From the IMG/VR virus record IMGVR_UViG_3300046167_000222, positions 1 through 58,582 of that record: 58,582 nucleotides of DNA, one strand, 5' to 3'. Shown in pieces: positions 25,097-31,692 of the stretch. Made by a program: the position numbers and the translations under genes. The notes under the pieces are model-generated. The model did no database searches and was not told the origin of the DNA. It saw nothing but the letters and a program-made list of their open reading frames with translations. This DNA is from a virus. Position 1 is the first letter of the stretch; each line of letters starts with the position of its first letter.

Positions 25097-25271
25097 ATAT
25101 TGCCATGACAAAGACGATGGCTGGGTCAGAGAGGATGACGGCTATGGCGGTCTTCAATGGACGCACTGCGTGTGCATGCCAACGCTTCCTGTCAGTGATG
25201 GTCAACCAACTTGGGAACAAGAATGGTCTGACTTTGGTGAGGTCTATGACGATGAGCCTCAATATATTTAA
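25077..25271 (+). CDS. Small zinc-ribbon-like protein
   Basis: 64 residues from the ATG at 25077 (GAGGAGG upstream). C-x2-C (ICKYCHD) near the N-terminus and C-x-C (HCVCMP) about 25 residues on could hold a zinc ion. The rest is acidic with many Trp/Tyr/Asp. No family recognised. A GGAGACA site follows for the next gene. Confidence 0.65.
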   Translation: MSKNICKYCHDKDDGWVREDDGYGGLQWTHCVCMPTLPVSDGQPTWEQEWSDFGEVYDDEPQYI

Positions 25272-25285
25272 GGAGACAAACAACC

Positions 25286-25525
25286 ATGACTAATCTGTTT
25301 GAACAAACACATCTCGATTTCATATCAGATGTGCTGGCACCGATGTCAGAATACCCCACTCATATCGTGGCAATGGTTAATAAAATCTGTGATGCCAACC
25401 CTGATATGGATCGTGAAAAATTCTTGGCTCGCGCTGTCTCTGCATGGGAGGGAGCGCAGCTTGATCGCATGCAGTCAGAGCATGATGACTATGAAATGTC
25501 CACCAAAATTTGGAGCGCAATGTAA
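25286..25525 (+). CDS. Hypothetical early protein
   Basis: 79 residues with AAGGAG upstream. Helical: FISDVLAPMSEYPTHIVAMV, DMDREKFLARAVSAWEGAQL. No motif recognised. The stop overlaps the next ATG as TAATG, starting a chain of translationally coupled genes up to 26863. Confidence 0.65.
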   Translation: MTNLFEQTHLDFISDVLAPMSEYPTHIVAMVNKICDANPDMDREKFLARAVSAWEGAQLDRMQSEHDDYEMSTKIWSAM

Positions 25526-26364
25526 TGTCTAAATATGATGAAGTCACCAAGCAGATCACTGCTCAACTCAAGTCAGGCACCAAGCCTTGGATCAAACCAT
25601 TCAATGGCAGCGGCAGCTTCATGCCAACCCGCACCACTGGTCAATATTATCGTGGCATCAACGTGCTGCTGCTGTGGTTACAACAGCGCAGCGCACCGAT
25701 GTGGATGACATATCGGCAGGCTGCTGCTTTGGGTGGACAGGTACGCAAGGGTGAGAAAGGCACCACTATTTGTTACAGCGCACCGCAACAAAAGAAAGAC
25801 AGTGACGAAACCTATCAGGTTATGAAGTGGTACTCTGTATTCAACTGCGATCAGATCGATGGCTTGCCTGACCAATACTATCCAACGGTCACTGGCTTTG
25901 CCAACCCTGACAAGCAGATACCATCAGTCAATGCATTCTTCTCTAACACCAGCGCAGAACTCAAGCATGGCAGCAAGACAGGTGCATTCTATATGCCTAG
26001 TCAAGACCGCATTGAAATGCCTGACTTCGATCAGTTCCGATCCGGGCTAGATTATTATTCAACGCTGGCACATGAGCATGTCCATTGGACAGGCCACAAG
26101 TCACGCCTTGATCGCAGCATGTCACCAAAGAAACGAGAGTATGCCTTTGAGGAATTGATAGCGGAGATGGGAGCCGCATTCCTCATGGCTCACCTCGGAC
26201 TAGAGCCATCAGTCAGGCCAGATCATACTGACTATCTAGCCAACTGGCTTGAGGCTCTTGGCAGTGACAGCAAATTTATATTCCAAGCTGCAAGCGCAGC
26301 ATCAAAGGCTGTTGATTACATGATCGACAAGCAGCCATCAATTCAGACATGGGAGGCAGCATAA
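25525..26364 (+). CDS. ardC: ArdC-like antirestriction protein (ssDNA-binding plus zincin)
   Basis: 279 residues from the ATG at 25525, which overlaps the upstream stop (TAATG). The N-terminal half resembles the ArdC ssDNA-binding domain (IKPFNGSGSFMPTRTTGQYY, then GKKGEKGTT-like VRKGEKGTTICYS). The C-terminal half has the metallopeptidase motif HEHVH at residues 183-187 in LAHEHVHWTGH, followed by FEELIAEMGAAFL with the third ligand. In plasmids ArdC protects incoming DNA from restriction. As an early gene it would guard the phage DNA after entry. An early-expressed virion-independent defence role is inferred. Confidence 0.82.
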   Translation: MSKYDEVTKQITAQLKSGTKPWIKPFNGSGSFMPTRTTGQYYRGINVLLLWLQQRSAPMWMTYRQAAALGGQVRKGEKGTTICYSAPQQKKDSDETYQVMKWYSVFNCDQIDGLPDQYYPTVTGFANPDKQIPSVNAFFSNTSAELKHGSKTGAFYMPSQDRIEMPDFDQFRSGLDYYSTLAHEHVHWTGHKSRLDRSMSPKKREYAFEELIAEMGAAFLMAHLGLEPSVRPDHTDYLANWLEALGSDSKFIFQAASAASKAVDYMIDKQPSIQTWEAA

Positions 26365-26561
26365 TGATGAATAAGAATGAATGGACACCATTCGATGCTG
26401 TGTATAATACCACCGAGCAGCGCCAGCCCACATATAGCTGGGCGCAATCGGTGGATATCATTAACAAGGTTGTTCACGCATCGCTTGATGAATGCATGTT
26501 GTCAGATAACGACAGGCAAATGATTATCTCTGCTTGGTCTACAATACTGCGAGGTGTGTAA
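26364..26561 (+). CDS. Hypothetical early protein
   Basis: 65 residues, ATGATG start at the upstream stop (TAATG). N-terminal WTPFDAVYNTTEQRQPTYSW, then a helical C-terminus. No family recognised. Its stop again overlaps the next ATG (TAATG), so expression is tied to both neighbours. Confidence 0.6.
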   Translation: MMNKNEWTPFDAVYNTTEQRQPTYSWAQSVDIINKVVHASLDECMLSDNDRQMIISAWSTILRGV

Positions 26562-26863
26562 TGTTAACTGATCCTTTAGATAATATTATCTCTAATGTGT
26601 CAGATATAACTGGCGTTAGATTGCATGAACTTATGTCAAGCAGAAAAGAACAAGGCATAGTGGATGCTAAACAAATCTATGTATATCTAGCAGTGGAAAC
26701 CACAAGCAAAAGCTATGTCCAAATAGCAAAAGCTATATCAAAAGATCATACAACGGTTATGCATGCATATAAAAAAGCTAAGTATAAAGTTGATGTTGAT
26801 ATGAGGTGGCTCACAAAATTGCGCAGAACTGTAAAGCAAATGGGCTTACAATTAATCGTCTAG
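26561..26863 (+). CDS. Free-standing DnaA domain IV-like protein
   Basis: 100 residues from the ATG at 26561. The central part reads as the DNA-binding domain of DnaA: GIVDAKQIYVYLAVETT, YVQIAKAISKDH and the signature DHTTVMHAYKKA (residues 62-73). No AAA+ domain is present; the first 30 residues are a short helical extension. In DnaA this domain grips the DnaA box. The phage protein may bind its own origin or compete at host boxes, both inferred. It converges on the repressor gene, overlapping its end by 12 nt. Confidence 0.82.
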   Translation: MLTDPLDNIISNVSDITGVRLHELMSSRKEQGIVDAKQIYVYLAVETTSKSYVQIAKAISKDHTTVMHAYKKAKYKVDVDMRWLTKLRRTVKQMGLQLIV

Positions 26864-27409
26864 GTTCTTAACAATCTGAACCACCCTACCAATGATCCGC
26901 ACATCAGCAAGCCTGACTGTGCGGTTCATTCTTGATTGATACACAGAGTTAATGCCTTCAATCTTTTTACCCATTTGTAATCGGTCTTCATAAAAAAACA
27001 GAACTACATTGCTGCTTTCAAATTTCTTTTGCTTTCGTGCGACTACAATATCATTTAGATGTACGCCATAGGTTGGTGAATCTCTATTATATTTATACGC
27101 AACAATTTCGCCGGTTAAATTATACACAGTCACCTGCCCTATATCTTTTTCAAGGTGATCCTTCAGCGTGATCGTTCTTGAAGCCGCATCCAATGTTGCG
27201 TTCTGTGATAGTTGAGGTGCTGATCCCGCCACATGGCTAAGCTTACCTATTGTCTTGGACGATGGCACAAACTTACCACCGTTCAGGAATCTTGTTATGT
27301 TGGTCGGGCTTGTACCCGCCATGGTTGCCCACTTATTAGCTGACCATTCGCGTGTCTGCATAATGGATCTCATCCACACACGGATTGCTTTAGCTTCGTA
27401 GTCTTCCAT
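26852..27409 (-). CDS. CI-type phage repressor
   Basis: 185 residues from the ATG at 27409 (AGGAGG and GAGGAG just upstream). An N-terminal helix-turn-helix (EWSANKWATMAGTSPTNITR, FLNGGKFVPS, about residues 20-60) is joined to a C-terminal domain of S24/LexA-like type (VYNLTGEIVAYKYNRDSPTY, GVHLNDIVVARKQKK, DVRIIGRVVQI). The usual SM-P catalytic motif is not clear (only DSPTYG), so self-cleavage cannot be assumed. It is the only leftward gene in the early region and faces Cro across three palindromes, the standard lysogeny switch. Confidence 0.85.
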   Translation of the reverse strand: MEDYEAKAIRVWMRSIMQTREWSANKWATMAGTSPTNITRFLNGGKFVPSSKTIGKLSHVAGSAPQLSQNATLDAASRTITLKDHLEKDIGQVTVYNLTGEIVAYKYNRDSPTYGVHLNDIVVARKQKKFESSNVVLFFYEDRLQMGKKIEGINSVYQSRMNRTVRLADVRIIGRVVQIVKNLDD

Positions 27410-27426
27410 CTCCTCGATACCTCCTA

Positions 27427-27440
27427 CTGTATTAATACAG
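27427..27440. promoter_or_regulatory. Immunity operator 1, CTGTATTAATACAG
   Basis: Perfect 14-bp palindrome, a variant with TGTA/TACA arms, 18 nt before the repressor ATG. It would overlap the repressor promoter region, so it could be the autoregulation site. Confidence 0.7.
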
Positions 27441-27470
27441 CATGAAACATCAACCGTCATTAGAGCTTAA

Positions 27471-27482
27471 TGCAGTATTGCA
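27471..27482. promoter_or_regulatory. Immunity operator 2, TGCA-GTAT-TGCA
   Basis: Within AATGCAGTATTGCATT, whose six-base arms are palindromic. Middle of the three sites between repressor and Cro. Confidence 0.65.
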
Positions 27483-27494
27483 TTACTTACCCTA

Positions 27495-27523
27495 TTGCGC
27501 AAGCCTGCATAAATGCAGTAGAT
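27495..27523 (+). promoter_or_regulatory. Rightward lytic promoter with operator 3
   Basis: TTGCGC (27495-27500) and GTAGAT (27518-27523) at 17-nt spacing, with CTGCATAAATGCAG (27505-27518) filling the spacer. A start point near 27530 would put the Cro ATG (27532) at the 5' end of the mRNA, since no Shine-Dalgarno is visible. Confidence 0.6.
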
Positions 27524-27531
27524 TAATTACC

Positions 27532-27732
27532 ATGTTGAGTTATATATCACAGTTAGAAGCAGCGGCAAGCGCAGCAAATGTAACAGTATTACAGGCGTTT
27601 AGGATGTCTGGTGTACCTACCAGCACATACTATCGAACTATCGCTGGGAAAGATTTGCGTTTATCGACTGCCGAAAAGGTACTGAATGCGATCAGAGTTC
27701 ACGCATTACAGCAAACCCAAGGCAATCAGTAA
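27532..27732 (+). CDS. Cro-like repressor
   Basis: 66 residues from the ATG at 27532. A small helix-turn-helix: AAASAANVTVLQAFRMSGVP, TSTYYRTIAGKDLRLSTAEK, VLNAIRV. An upstream in-frame ATG (27442) would run through operators 2 and 3 and is unlikely. No ribosome site precedes the ATG, so the mRNA may be leaderless. Facing the CI-type gene, it should drive the lytic choice. It overlaps the next reading frame. Confidence 0.75.
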   Translation: MLSYISQLEAAASAANVTVLQAFRMSGVPTSTYYRTIAGKDLRLSTAEKVLNAIRVHALQQTQGNQ

Positions 27733-27931
27733 CAATTGGGAGCAATTAGTTACTGGCTTGGTGTCACTGCGCCATGACCGAGGCTGGTCACAAGAAGAAT
27801 TAGCTGATCGTATTGGCTGCGCGTCTTCACTTGTTCACAAGTGGGAGCAATACAAGAGAGTGCCATCTAATTTTCTTTTAATCTGTTGGATGGATGCACT
27901 TGAAGCGCAAGTCGAAATCAAAACCAGATAA
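27686..27931 (+). CDS. XRE-family helix-turn-helix regulator
   Basis: 81 residues if started at 27686; the start is uncertain because it lies inside the Cro gene. The core is a clear XRE domain: LVSLRHDRGWSQEELADRIG, CASSLVHKWEQYKRVPS. A CII-like activator or a third regulator in the switch is possible. The end overlaps the next gene by 38 nt. Confidence 0.7.
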   Translation: MRSEFTHYSKPKAISNNWEQLVTGLVSLRHDRGWSQEELADRIGCASSLVHKWEQYKRVPSNFLLICWMDALEAQVEIKTR

Positions 27932-28196
27932 GACAGGCCACTCGCAAAAGTGCCAAGGCTGCGGTGACATCACACCTTGGTATGTAATCTATGGGCATGG
28001 GGTGTTGGTCTGCGTCTCATGCCATGAGGAAAAACGATGGCAACATCTCAGCGCAATAAAGGAAACTACCACGAAAAATGGTGGGTCGAATGGCTATCAT
28101 CGTTCGGTGCCAAAGCGAAAAGGCAACCTCTCTCAGGACAGTTGGGTGGAGAGTTTAGCGGAGACATCCGCATCGAAACCAAAGCCGGAGTTCTGA
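27894..28196 (+). CDS. Zinc-ribbon protein overlapping nuclease gene
   Basis: The first 45 residues form a zinc ribbon with C-x2-C (KCQGCGD) and C-x2-C (VCVSCHE). Beyond about residue 48 the frame overlaps the nuclease gene (28037-28378) by 160 nt and looks non-native. One base fewer in the A run at 28031-28035 would end the protein at about 60 residues, and one more would join it in frame to the nuclease. The real end is therefore uncertain; the zinc-ribbon part is solid. Confidence 0.6.
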   Translation: MHLKRKSKSKPDKTGHSQKCQGCGDITPWYVIYGHGVLVCVSCHEEKRWQHLSAIKETTTKNGGSNGYHRSVPKRKGNLSQDSWVESLAETSASKPKPEF

Positions 28197-28378
28197 TAGC
28201 CGAGAGCAAGTACCAAGCCACAGGTCGTGGCTTCAGCTTCCTATCCAAGACACACAAAGAACAAGAGGCTGACATCTATTTGCTCAAGCAAAAGAGTGGG
28301 CCGAACTTTATATGCATTGAAGCCAGCAACCCTATTGCTGGAAAGATTATCGGCTGGCTATCAAGGAGGGACAAATAG
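28037..28378 (+). CDS. PD-(D/E)XK nuclease, resolvase-like
   Basis: 113 residues. N-terminal RNKGNYHEKWWVEWLSSFGA, then RQPLSGQLGGEFSGDIRIET and a VLIAESKYQ strand. The G-D-I ... E-x-K arrangement (D in SGDIR, E and K in AESK) is the active site pattern of small PD-(D/E)XK nucleases such as archaeal-type Holliday junction resolvases. It lies among replication genes and probably trims or resolves replication intermediates. A GTGG or ATG alternative start was not needed: ATG 28037 lies behind GAGGAAA. Confidence 0.7.
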   Translation: MATSQRNKGNYHEKWWVEWLSSFGAKAKRQPLSGQLGGEFSGDIRIETKAGVLIAESKYQATGRGFSFLSKTHKEQEADIYLLKQKSGPNFICIEASNPIAGKIIGWLSRRDK

Positions 28379-28474
28379 CCAGCCGACTTCACTATTAGCG
28401 GCGATGGGAGACTAGCAAGCCGCAATTCATAGTGCATTAAAGCTTTGCTTCATGTCAAATATATATTAGACTGG

Positions 28475-28486
28475 TGCATATATGCA
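28475..28486. promoter_or_regulatory. Operator-like palindrome covering a start codon
   Basis: TGCATATATGCA contains the ATG of the gene at 28482. The 103-nt gap 28379-28481 is AT-rich, with TTGCTT at 28445 and a half-site TGCATTAA at 28433, and probably holds a promoter for the replication genes. Confidence 0.5.
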
Positions 28487-28676
28487 GCATTATAAGAACA
28501 CAGCAGATTATATTGAACGTGCGCTGCTCGGAAAGCCAGAAGGTTATCCAGTGTGGCTGCGCTTCAAGGATTGCCAGCTAATCAATCGATTGCTGGCTGA
28601 AGCTGCGGCAAGCAGCGATGACCCAGACGTTCGTAAATTATACGAACGATTCAATAGCCAATACAAGGAGGGCTAA
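28482..28676 (+). CDS. Hypothetical protein
   Basis: 64 residues: YKNTADYIERALLGKPEGYP, VWLRFKDCQLINRLLAEAAA and a charged end. The ATG lies within an operator-like palindrome and no Shine-Dalgarno is seen, so the mRNA may be leaderless or the start later. No family recognised. Confidence 0.55.
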   Translation: MQHYKNTADYIERALLGKPEGYPVWLRFKDCQLINRLLAEAAASSDDPDVRKLYERFNSQYKEG

Positions 28677-29006
28677 ATGGATACCCAGACTGAACATCTC
28701 TATCGTGCAAACGCACCTATCACTAGCATCGAAGCTGCCGAAAGCATTGATGTTACTCACCTTGAAAAGATCGTGCTTGATGCCGTCAAGTATTACACAA
28801 GAGAGGCTGCGTCTGCCACTTACAATGGCTGCATCTCTGATGATGTGCGCCTGCGTTGTAGAAGTATGCATGGCATTGAGAGTTATTCATCTGTCACTGC
28901 TAGGTTTGCATCGTTAGAACGCAAGGGTTTGATCCAGTACACTGGCGAGAAACAACCCGGTCGCAGTGGTCGCAAGCAAAGAGTAATGATCGCAACAAAT
29001 GTTTAG
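28677..29006 (+). CDS. Winged-helix-like hypothetical protein
   Basis: 109 residues. The C-terminal half (SYSSVTARFASLERKGLIQY, TGEKQPGRSGRKQRVM) has the recognition helix and wing of a small winged-helix protein; this pattern is common in phage replication regions. AAGGAGGG precedes ATG. Its end overlaps the initiator gene by 8 nt. Confidence 0.65.
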   Translation: MDTQTEHLYRANAPITSIEAAESIDVTHLEKIVLDAVKYYTREAASATYNGCISDDVRLRCRSMHGIESYSSVTARFASLERKGLIQYTGEKQPGRSGRKQRVMIATNV

Positions 29007-29622
29007 TATGATGGCAGACGCTATGCGTCTCGACATAAAGGATCCGCTTGCCAAGTGGTTGCTTGTCACATTGTGTGACTATGCCAATGAGCAAGGCGAG
29101 TGCTGGCCTAGTACCTTTACCCTTGCTAAACGCACTGGCATGGGGCGGTCAACTGTGGCTAAGAAACTAAATGTTCTGATCGATGGAGGTTACATCGAAC
29201 GCATGCCTACCGCATTCAACTCAAGCACATACCGTGTCTATGTGGGAGACACCGGTGTCTCTGTGGTAGACACCACTGTCTCTGAGGTGGGCAGTAACCT
29301 ATCAGTAACCAATCATAAACCAAAGAAGATAGCGATCCCTGATGATTGGATTGCTTCAACTGAATTGCGCGCGGAGATAGATGCGTTGCCAAACATAAAG
29401 GAGATAGACCATGACGCTGAACAAATTGAGTTCCGTGAATATTGGCAAGCCGAGGGAAGAAAGTACGTTAGCTGGGATCGTAAGTACAAATGGTTCATGC
29501 GTGAATACCGCACCAACAAGCGAGGTTTCATTAACAGCGGGGGCGCAGCGTCAGCTAGAGGTGGGCGATCCCAACAAGGTCTCAGCCAGAGTGAGAGAAT
29601 GCGCGAGTACCTTGCTTCCTAG
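28999..29622 (+). CDS. Replication initiator, lambda O-like
   Basis: 207 residues. An N-terminal helix-turn-helix: AKWLLVTLCDYANEQGECWP, STFTLAKRTGMGRSTVAKKL, NVLIDGGYIER, as in phage replication initiators (helix_turn_helix_36 type). The C-terminal half (EFREYWQAEGRKYVSWDRKY, KWFMREYRTNKRG) resembles the W-x2-FR-Y motif of phage O-type proteins. It should bind the phage origin and recruit the helicase loader encoded next. Start could also be 29008. No iteron cluster was noticed inside it. Confidence 0.75.
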   Translation: MFSMMADAMRLDIKDPLAKWLLVTLCDYANEQGECWPSTFTLAKRTGMGRSTVAKKLNVLIDGGYIERMPTAFNSSTYRVYVGDTGVSVVDTTVSEVGSNLSVTNHKPKKIAIPDDWIASTELRAEIDALPNIKEIDHDAEQIEFREYWQAEGRKYVSWDRKYKWFMREYRTNKRGFINSGGAASARGGRSQQGLSQSERMREYLAS

Positions 29623-29656
29623 CCTACAAGAAAATCACAGCCAAGACTTTACACTC

Positions 29657-30016
29657 ATGGGCTATTCAATTGGGCGTGAAGATATAGACAAGCTTGAGTA
29701 TGCTTTGACTGTAGTTAAACAAAGTATGGAGCCGCTGCCTCACAAGATGATTGTCCAGCAGATCAAGACGATTGCACCATTAGTTACGCTCGGTGCATCG
29801 TTCGATGTTGATATGCTCAACGGCAAGACTGAGGCTCTGGCTAGAGAATTGTCGCAGTATCCTGCCGACATTGTTATCTATGCTGTCGATAAGGTTAAGA
29901 AGAAAGCAAAGTTCTTTCCATCTTTTGCAGAGTTTGCAGAGATCTGTGAACCTATGGCTGCACCTCGTATTCTTTTGCACAATAAACTGCATAAATGCAT
30001 TGATATGCACAGGTAG
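29657..30016 (+). CDS. Helicase-loader-like replication protein (lambda P role)
   Basis: 119 residues from the first ATG after the initiator gene; the start is uncertain, and TTG or GTG codons at 29612 or 29590 would lengthen it. MIVQQIKTIAPLVTLGASFD, LARELSQYPADIVIYAVDKV and FFPSFAEFAEICEP form a pattern seen in phage proteins downstream of O-type initiators. The role as helicase loader is inferred from order. The last codons (LHKCID) contain an operator-like palindrome. Confidence 0.6.
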   Translation: MGYSIGREDIDKLEYALTVVKQSMEPLPHKMIVQQIKTIAPLVTLGASFDVDMLNGKTEALARELSQYPADIVIYAVDKVKKKAKFFPSFAEFAEICEPMAAPRILLHNKLHKCIDMHR

Positions 30017-30039
30017 GTATGCAATAATGCAGTATAAAT
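29987..30039 (+). promoter_or_regulatory. Tandem operators and promoter before recombination genes
   Basis: CTGCATAAATGCAT (29987-30000) and ATGCAATAATGCAG (30019-30032) lie 32 bp apart. TTGATA (30000-30005) and AATAAT (30023-30028) at 17-nt spacing make a good promoter whose -10 is inside the second operator. AAGGAG and the exonuclease gene follow at once. Confidence 0.65.
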
Positions 30040-30051
30040 AAAGGAGTGGAC

Positions 30052-30852
30052 ATGGAACGCAAAGGTTTCATCGGAGGTTCTGACCTCTACAACATATTGC
30101 GCGGTGACTGGCATGACCTATGGCTAGTCAAGACAGGTCGCAAGCAGCCTGACAATCTCGACCACATCTTCAAGGTCAACCTTGGCAATGTGACTGAGCC
30201 ATACAATCTGGAATGGCTGTCGAAAGATACTGGTCTTGCAATAGCAGACGAACAGTCGGCTGCGATGTCTACGCTGCTTGGCGTACCATTCAAAGGACAA
30301 GCTGATGGCATTGGCACTGACGAGCAGGGCGTTAGATACCTGATCGAGTGCAAGCATACATCGAGCAACAGGTCTATGAACCAGATGCTCGACAGCTACA
30401 TGCCACAGATACAGTTATATATGTGTCTGTTTCAACTGAAGCAGGCATATCTATCAGTCATCTTTGGCAATGAGCATGACTATTGCACAGTAGATTACAG
30501 CCAAGATTATCTGCATGCGGTTGTCACTAAGGTGGCAGAGTTCTGGCAGTTAGTTACCTCTGACACTGAGCCTAGTTATGACCTAAGTACGTTCAAGATT
30601 GATTGGTCTGCTATCAACATTAACGGCCTCAAGCTGCGCGATGCCAGCAAGGACAATCACTTCACATCATTAGCCTCTGACTTTGTATCGACCGTTGATA
30701 CAGCCAAAGAACATGAGGCCATCAAGAAAGAACTGCGCTCGCTCGTTGCTAACGATGAGCGTGAGGTTTTCTGTGACTTACTCACAATCAAACGCGACAA
30801 GCGAGGGGCTTGCCGCATCACTGTAAAAGAAGGAGACGCCAATCATGGCTGA
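30052..30852 (+). CDS. YqaJ-type exonuclease (lambda Exo-like)
   Basis: 266 residues from ATG 30052; a GTG six bases upstream is part of the AAGGAGTG ribosome site. The N-terminal FIGGSDLYNIL fits the GGSD motif of the YqaJ family. The nuclease core shows GQADGIGTDEQGVRYLIECK, with Asp and E-C-K as metal ligands, then a Gln in MPQIQLYM. It would resect double-strand ends so that the ERF protein next to it can anneal strands. Stop overlaps the ERF start by 8 nt. Confidence 0.85.
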   Translation: MERKGFIGGSDLYNILRGDWHDLWLVKTGRKQPDNLDHIFKVNLGNVTEPYNLEWLSKDTGLAIADEQSAAMSTLLGVPFKGQADGIGTDEQGVRYLIECKHTSSNRSMNQMLDSYMPQIQLYMCLFQLKQAYLSVIFGNEHDYCTVDYSQDYLHAVVTKVAEFWQLVTSDTEPSYDLSTFKIDWSAININGLKLRDASKDNHFTSLASDFVSTVDTAKEHEAIKKELRSLVANDEREVFCDLLTIKRDKRGACRITVKEGDANHG

Positions 30853-31312
30853 AAAAACACAGGCCGCTGCGCCAACAAACTTTGACGAAGCAATGCTTGC
30901 ATTCCAAAAGCTGCAAGTATCTGCCGTCAAGTCGGGCAAGAACCCACACTTCAAATCTAATTACGCAACGCTTGAGGAAGTAATCAAGGCTGCGTCACAA
31001 GCCAATGAGTTCGGGCTGTACTTTACACAGCCACTAGACATGATCGTGCTTGAAGGTCAGATCATTCAAGTGGTGCAGACCACTATCGTTCATGCGCCAA
31101 CAGGAGAGAAGCGGGTTAGCCCCTGCCCTGTGCGCAGCAAAGATCCATCCGATGCTCAGAAAATGGGCAGCGGTATCACCTATGCAAAACGCTATGGCTT
31201 ACAAGCTGCGTTCGCATTGCCGTCAGCAGATGACGACGGTAACGAAGCGTCTAAAGGCGCACCAACCAAACCTACCATTGTGGTAACACCAACAGCGGGA
31301 GCTTCATTCTAA
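30845..31312 (+). CDS. ERF-family single-strand annealing protein
   Basis: 155 residues. FQKLQVSAVKSGKNPHFKSN, YATLEEVIKAASQANEFGLY and GSGITYAKRYGLQAAFALPS, DDDGNEAS are classic ERF signatures (N-x2-F-K-S-x-YA, then AxxYAxRYgl). Partner of the exonuclease in phage recombination. Start overlaps the exonuclease end, and the stop overlaps the next ATG (TAATG). Confidence 0.9.
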   Translation: MAEKTQAAAPTNFDEAMLAFQKLQVSAVKSGKNPHFKSNYATLEEVIKAASQANEFGLYFTQPLDMIVLEGQIIQVVQTTIVHAPTGEKRVSPCPVRSKDPSDAQKMGSGITYAKRYGLQAAFALPSADDDGNEASKGAPTKPTIVVTPTAGASF

Positions 31313-31692
31313 TGGAATACGACAACACTAATCAGGGTGCAGCGCACCCACCGTTCGAGACACAGCAGCTTATCTTAACTGGCAAGCTGGATGTGGAAGG
31401 TGACAACAAGCAAGTCGCTATCGTCAAAGACACTGACAAGAATGGCGAAGCTATCCTTGTCGTGTATCAGCGCATCGGTTGCATGTATTCTAATGCTGAT
31501 GCAACAGCAGAGAACAAGCAGCCTGCCTACTCTGGACCACAAGATGGCAACCGTAGGCTAGCTGCATGGCGTTCAACATCAAAAGATGGGGTCAACTTCC
31601 TCTCTCTTAAAACACAAGAGAAGTATGCTAACGGTGCATCACCCCAGCCAGCAGCACAACCAGCGATTGCTGCCAATGACGTACCATTTTGA
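31312..31692 (+). CDS. Recombination-linked protein with SSB-like tail
   Basis: 126 residues. The body (QQLILTGKLDVEGDNKQVAI, VKDTDKNGEAILVVYQRIGC) reads as a beta-rich domain. A Pro/Ala/Gln-rich linker leads to a C-terminal AANDVPF. The last residues resemble the D-I-P-F tip by which SSB proteins recruit partners. With exonuclease and ERF upstream, a phage SSB-like or partner role is plausible but unproven. Stop overlaps the excisionase start. Confidence 0.6.
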   Translation: MEYDNTNQGAAHPPFETQQLILTGKLDVEGDNKQVAIVKDTDKNGEAILVVYQRIGCMYSNADATAENKQPAYSGPQDGNRRLAAWRSTSKDGVNFLSLKTQEKYANGASPQPAAQPAIAANDVPF

